Assembly (NCBI GenBank): GCA_963765105.1
Contig: CAVXUW010000004.1
Coordinates: forward strand, 496,001-560,000
Source: CALMEC01 sp963765105
GTDB lineage: Bacteria > Actinomycetota > Thermoleophilia > Miltoncostaeales > Miltoncostaeaceae
Length of the DNA stretch: 64,000 nucleotides
Reading direction: 5' to 3'
Part shown: one piece after another, positions 62,312 through 64,000 of the stretch
Layout: every line of letters begins with the position of its first letter
Numbering within the stretch: position 1 is the first letter of the stretch
Program-made: the position numbers and the translations under genes
Notes under the pieces: generated by a model
The model's input: only the letters and a program-made list of their open reading frames with translations
Database searches by the model: none
What the model was told of the DNA's origin: nothing

Positions 62312-63117
62312 TCCGCGCTCCTCATCGCCGTCCACACAGCCAACGCATCGACCGTCTCCCGCACATCATGCACGCGCAGCACGGCGGCACCGGCATCAAC
62401 CGCAAGGAGGCCCGCGGCCACCGAGCCCGCCATACGCTCGTCAACGTCCCGGCCGAGGAGCGTGGCGAACATGCTCTTGCGCGAAACGCCCACGACGATG
62501 GGACATCCCAACCCGGCAAGCGTCGGCAGGCCGCGCAGGAGCGCCAGGTTGTCCTCCAGACGTTTGCCGAAGCCGATGCCCGGGTCGACGAAGATGCGCC
62601 GCTCGTCGATACCGGCGGCCACGGCGGCGGCCACGCGCTCCTCCAGGAAGCTGGTGACCTCGGCGACCACGTCGTCGTACCGGGGCGCAACCTGCATGGT
62701 GCGCGGCTCACCGAGCATGTGGACAAGGCAGATAGCCGAACCGGCATCGGCCGTCACCCCGAACAGGTCGGGGTCGGCACGACCGGCGGTGACATCGTTC
62801 ACCAGCACCGCCCCGGCCGACAGTGCCGCCGAGGCCACGGCCGCATGAGAGGTGTCAACCGAGACCGCTCCGCTGGCCCCCGAGCGCATCGCCACGAATA
62901 GTGGTTCGAGACGACGGCACTGCTCCTCGGCCGACACGGGCGCCGAGCCGGGGCGGGTACTCTCGGCACCAACGTCGCAGATCGCCGCGCCGCCATCGAC
63001 GATCTCCTGAAGCCGGGCCCGGGCATCGTCAGGCGCAAGGTACGCGCCGCCATCCGAGAACGAGTCGGGCGTGACGTTGAGGACCCCCATCACACACGGG
63101 GGCGTAAACCAGCTCAT
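62308..63117 (-). CDS. folP: dihydropteroate synthase
   Basis: 269 residues. The pterin-binding fold begins CVMGVLNVTPDSFSDGG, then CDVGAESTRPGS, VSVDTSHAAVA, LVNDVTAGRADPD, VDPGIGFGKRLEDNLAL and the C-terminal LRVHDVRETVDAL. It condenses the activated pterin with 4-aminobenzoate, the sulfonamide target. It lies 39 bp after the ftsH stop, with folE absent from the usual place between them. Confidence 0.95.
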   Translation of the reverse strand: MSWFTPPCVMGVLNVTPDSFSDGGAYLAPDDARARLQEIVDGGAAICDVGAESTRPGSAPVSAEEQCRRLEPLFVAMRSGASGAVSVDTSHAAVASAALSAGAVLVNDVTAGRADPDLFGVTADAGSAICLVHMLGEPRTMQVAPRYDDVVAEVTSFLEERVAAAVAAGIDERRIFVDPGIGFGKRLEDNLALLRGLPTLAGLGCPIVVGVSRKSMFATLLGRDVDERMAGSVAAGLLAVDAGAAVLRVHDVRETVDALAVWTAMRSAE

Positions 63118-63156
63118 CGGATCGATGGATCCGATGGTACCGACCCCCGCGCGGTG

Positions 63157-64000
63157 CTATCCCTCGGACACTGCGGGGCCGGTCGCCGGTGGCGTCGTTG
63201 CGGGCTTGGTGCGTCCGTCGTCGTCGCTACTGGCGTTCTCACGCTCCGCCTCGGCACGTGCCAGGGCGTCGCGCTCGTCCTTGGCCCGGAAGATCTCATC
63301 CTCGGGCTTGCCTTCAAGTAAGGCGAGGAATTCCTCACGCTCGATCGTCTCGCGGCGAAGGAGGACCTCGGAGAGCATGTCGAGTTGGTCACGGTGCTCG
63401 ACCAGCAATGCGCGGGCACGGCCGTGGGCTTCCTCGATGATGCGACGGATCTCGGCGTCGATGTCACGGGCAAGCTCGTCGGAGTAGTCCGGCTCACTGT
63501 GCATATCGCGTCCCAGGAACGGGGCGCCATGGTTGTGGCCAAGAACGCGGGGGCCGAGTTTGTCGCTCATGCCGAAGCGCATGGTCATCGACTTGGCGAT
63601 CGACGTCACGCGCTCAAGGTCGTTGGACGCGCCGGTGGTGATCTCGTCGAAGGCGAGCTCTTCGGCGGAGCGCCCGCCGAGCAACATGGCCATCTGGTCT
63701 TCGAACTCGGCCTTGGTGGTGGTGAACTTGTCCTCGGTCGGCATCGAGACGGTGACACCGAGGGCCTGGCCGCGAGCGATGACGGAGATCTTGTGGACGG
63801 GGTTCGCGTTGGGCAGGAAGTGCCCCACCAGCGCGTGACCCATTTCGTGGAATGCCGTGACCTTGCGTTCCTTCTCCGACAGAAGGCGCGACTTCTTCTC
63901 GGGGCCGGCGATGACCCGCATGATTCCCTCTTCGAGCTCGTCGGCACCAATCACGCGCTTGCCGTGACGAGCGGCAAGGAGCGCCGCTTCGTTCACCAGG
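63157..64000 (-). CDS. ftsH: ATP-dependent zinc metalloprotease FtsH (C-terminal part)
   Basis: At least 280 residues of the C-terminal peptidase half; the start lies beyond the right edge. NEAALLAARHGK is the end of the AAA domain, the zinc motif is FHEMGHAL, and GGRSAEELAFDEITTGASNDLER with the third zinc ligand Asp follows. LLRRETIEREEFLALLEGKP closes the peptidase domain, and a Glu/Asp/Ala-rich tail of about 30 residues follows. It degrades membrane and short-lived cytosolic proteins. It is the first gene of the folate cluster. Confidence 0.95.
   Translation of the reverse strand, partial: LVNEAALLAARHGKRVIGADELEEGIMRVIAGPEKKSRLLSEKERKVTAFHEMGHALVGHFLPNANPVHKISVIARGQALGVTVSMPTEDKFTTTKAEFEDQMAMLLGGRSAEELAFDEITTGASNDLERVTSIAKSMTMRFGMSDKLGPRVLGHNHGAPFLGRDMHSEPDYSDELARDIDAEIRRIIEEAHGRARALLVEHRDQLDMLSEVLLRRETIEREEFLALLEGKPEDEIFRAKDERDALARAEAERENASSDDDGRTKPATTPPATGPAVSEG

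Noticed and set aside
1..64000. CRISPR arrays, rRNA genes, prophage or intact insertion sequences
   Set aside because: No regularly spaced repeats, no rRNA-like segments, no integrase or phage structural genes; the only mobile trace is the IS3 remnant at 28651.

Overview
The window is high-GC, densely coded, and mostly transcribed from the minus strand. Gene content points to Actinomycetota: CarD, DUF2469, a SigH-type sigma factor, an ftsH-fol cluster, ClpC, RsbW-like and ECF regulators, BTAD-type activators and a CPBP protease. The class I lysyl-tRNA synthetase, many secreted beta-helix/propeller proteins and the carD-ispD-ispF-cysS-rlmB-sigH order suggest a Thermoleophilia/Solirubrobacterales-like lineage. 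That placement is inferred from gene content; no rRNA gene is present to test it.

Layout. (1) 0-9 kb: E1 beta/alpha of a 2-oxoacid dehydrogenase with an acyl-CoA synthetase, a phosphoribosyltransferase-hydrolase fusion, Hsp20, a CoA-binding protein coupled to a copper-type P1B ATPase, and a decayed CBS-domain gene. (2) 9-18.6 kb: a membrane GGDEF-EAL protein, a gene graveyard at 11.3-12.0 kb, a translationally coupled set of two ABC-2 exporters under a cupin, a three-gene operon around an RsbW-like ATPase, and a convergent anti-sigma/ECF sigma pair. (3) 18.7-30.7 kb: secreted and regulatory accessory genes. These are an RTX-like protein, a BTAD regulator, a haloperoxidase-like enzyme with a methyltransferase, an RNB nuclease, a PQQ-type propeller, an EAL gene cut by an IS3 remnant, a haem-binding protein and a tandem cupredoxin lipoprotein. 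(4) 30.8-37.6 kb: a 1135-residue BTAD/AAA regulator with SRPBCC and SnoaL-like genes, flanked by two related, frame-broken methyltransferase genes. (5) 38.0-50.3 kb: tRNA-Thr, sigH, rlmB, cysS, ispF, a PHP phosphatase, ispD, a sodium-channel-like protein, an oxidoreductase, PIN-TRAM and carD. (6) 50.5-64 kb: clpC, rpsR, lysS, greA, dusB, coaX, DUF2469, a secreted beta-helix protein, folK-folB-folP and the end of ftsH.

The most striking global feature is a dense set of single-base indels between about 36 and 42.3 kb. They break genes that should be essential (sigH, rlmB, cysS, ispF) and remove one base from the tRNA-Thr D-stem. Several sit in homopolymers, so uncorrected sequence error is the simplest reading. 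It also means the broken methyltransferases nearby may be intact in the cell.

The best biological leads are: the ECF sigma unit whose two putative targets share a GGAATAA-type promoter; the tandem cupredoxin with a stellacyanin-like Cys-X4-His-X4-Gln ligand set; the RsbW-like operon with two tiny Cys/His-rich proteins; the BTAD-regulator loci carrying methyltransferases; a 102-bp tandem repeat before cysS; and apparent CTG start codons overlapping upstream stop codons.
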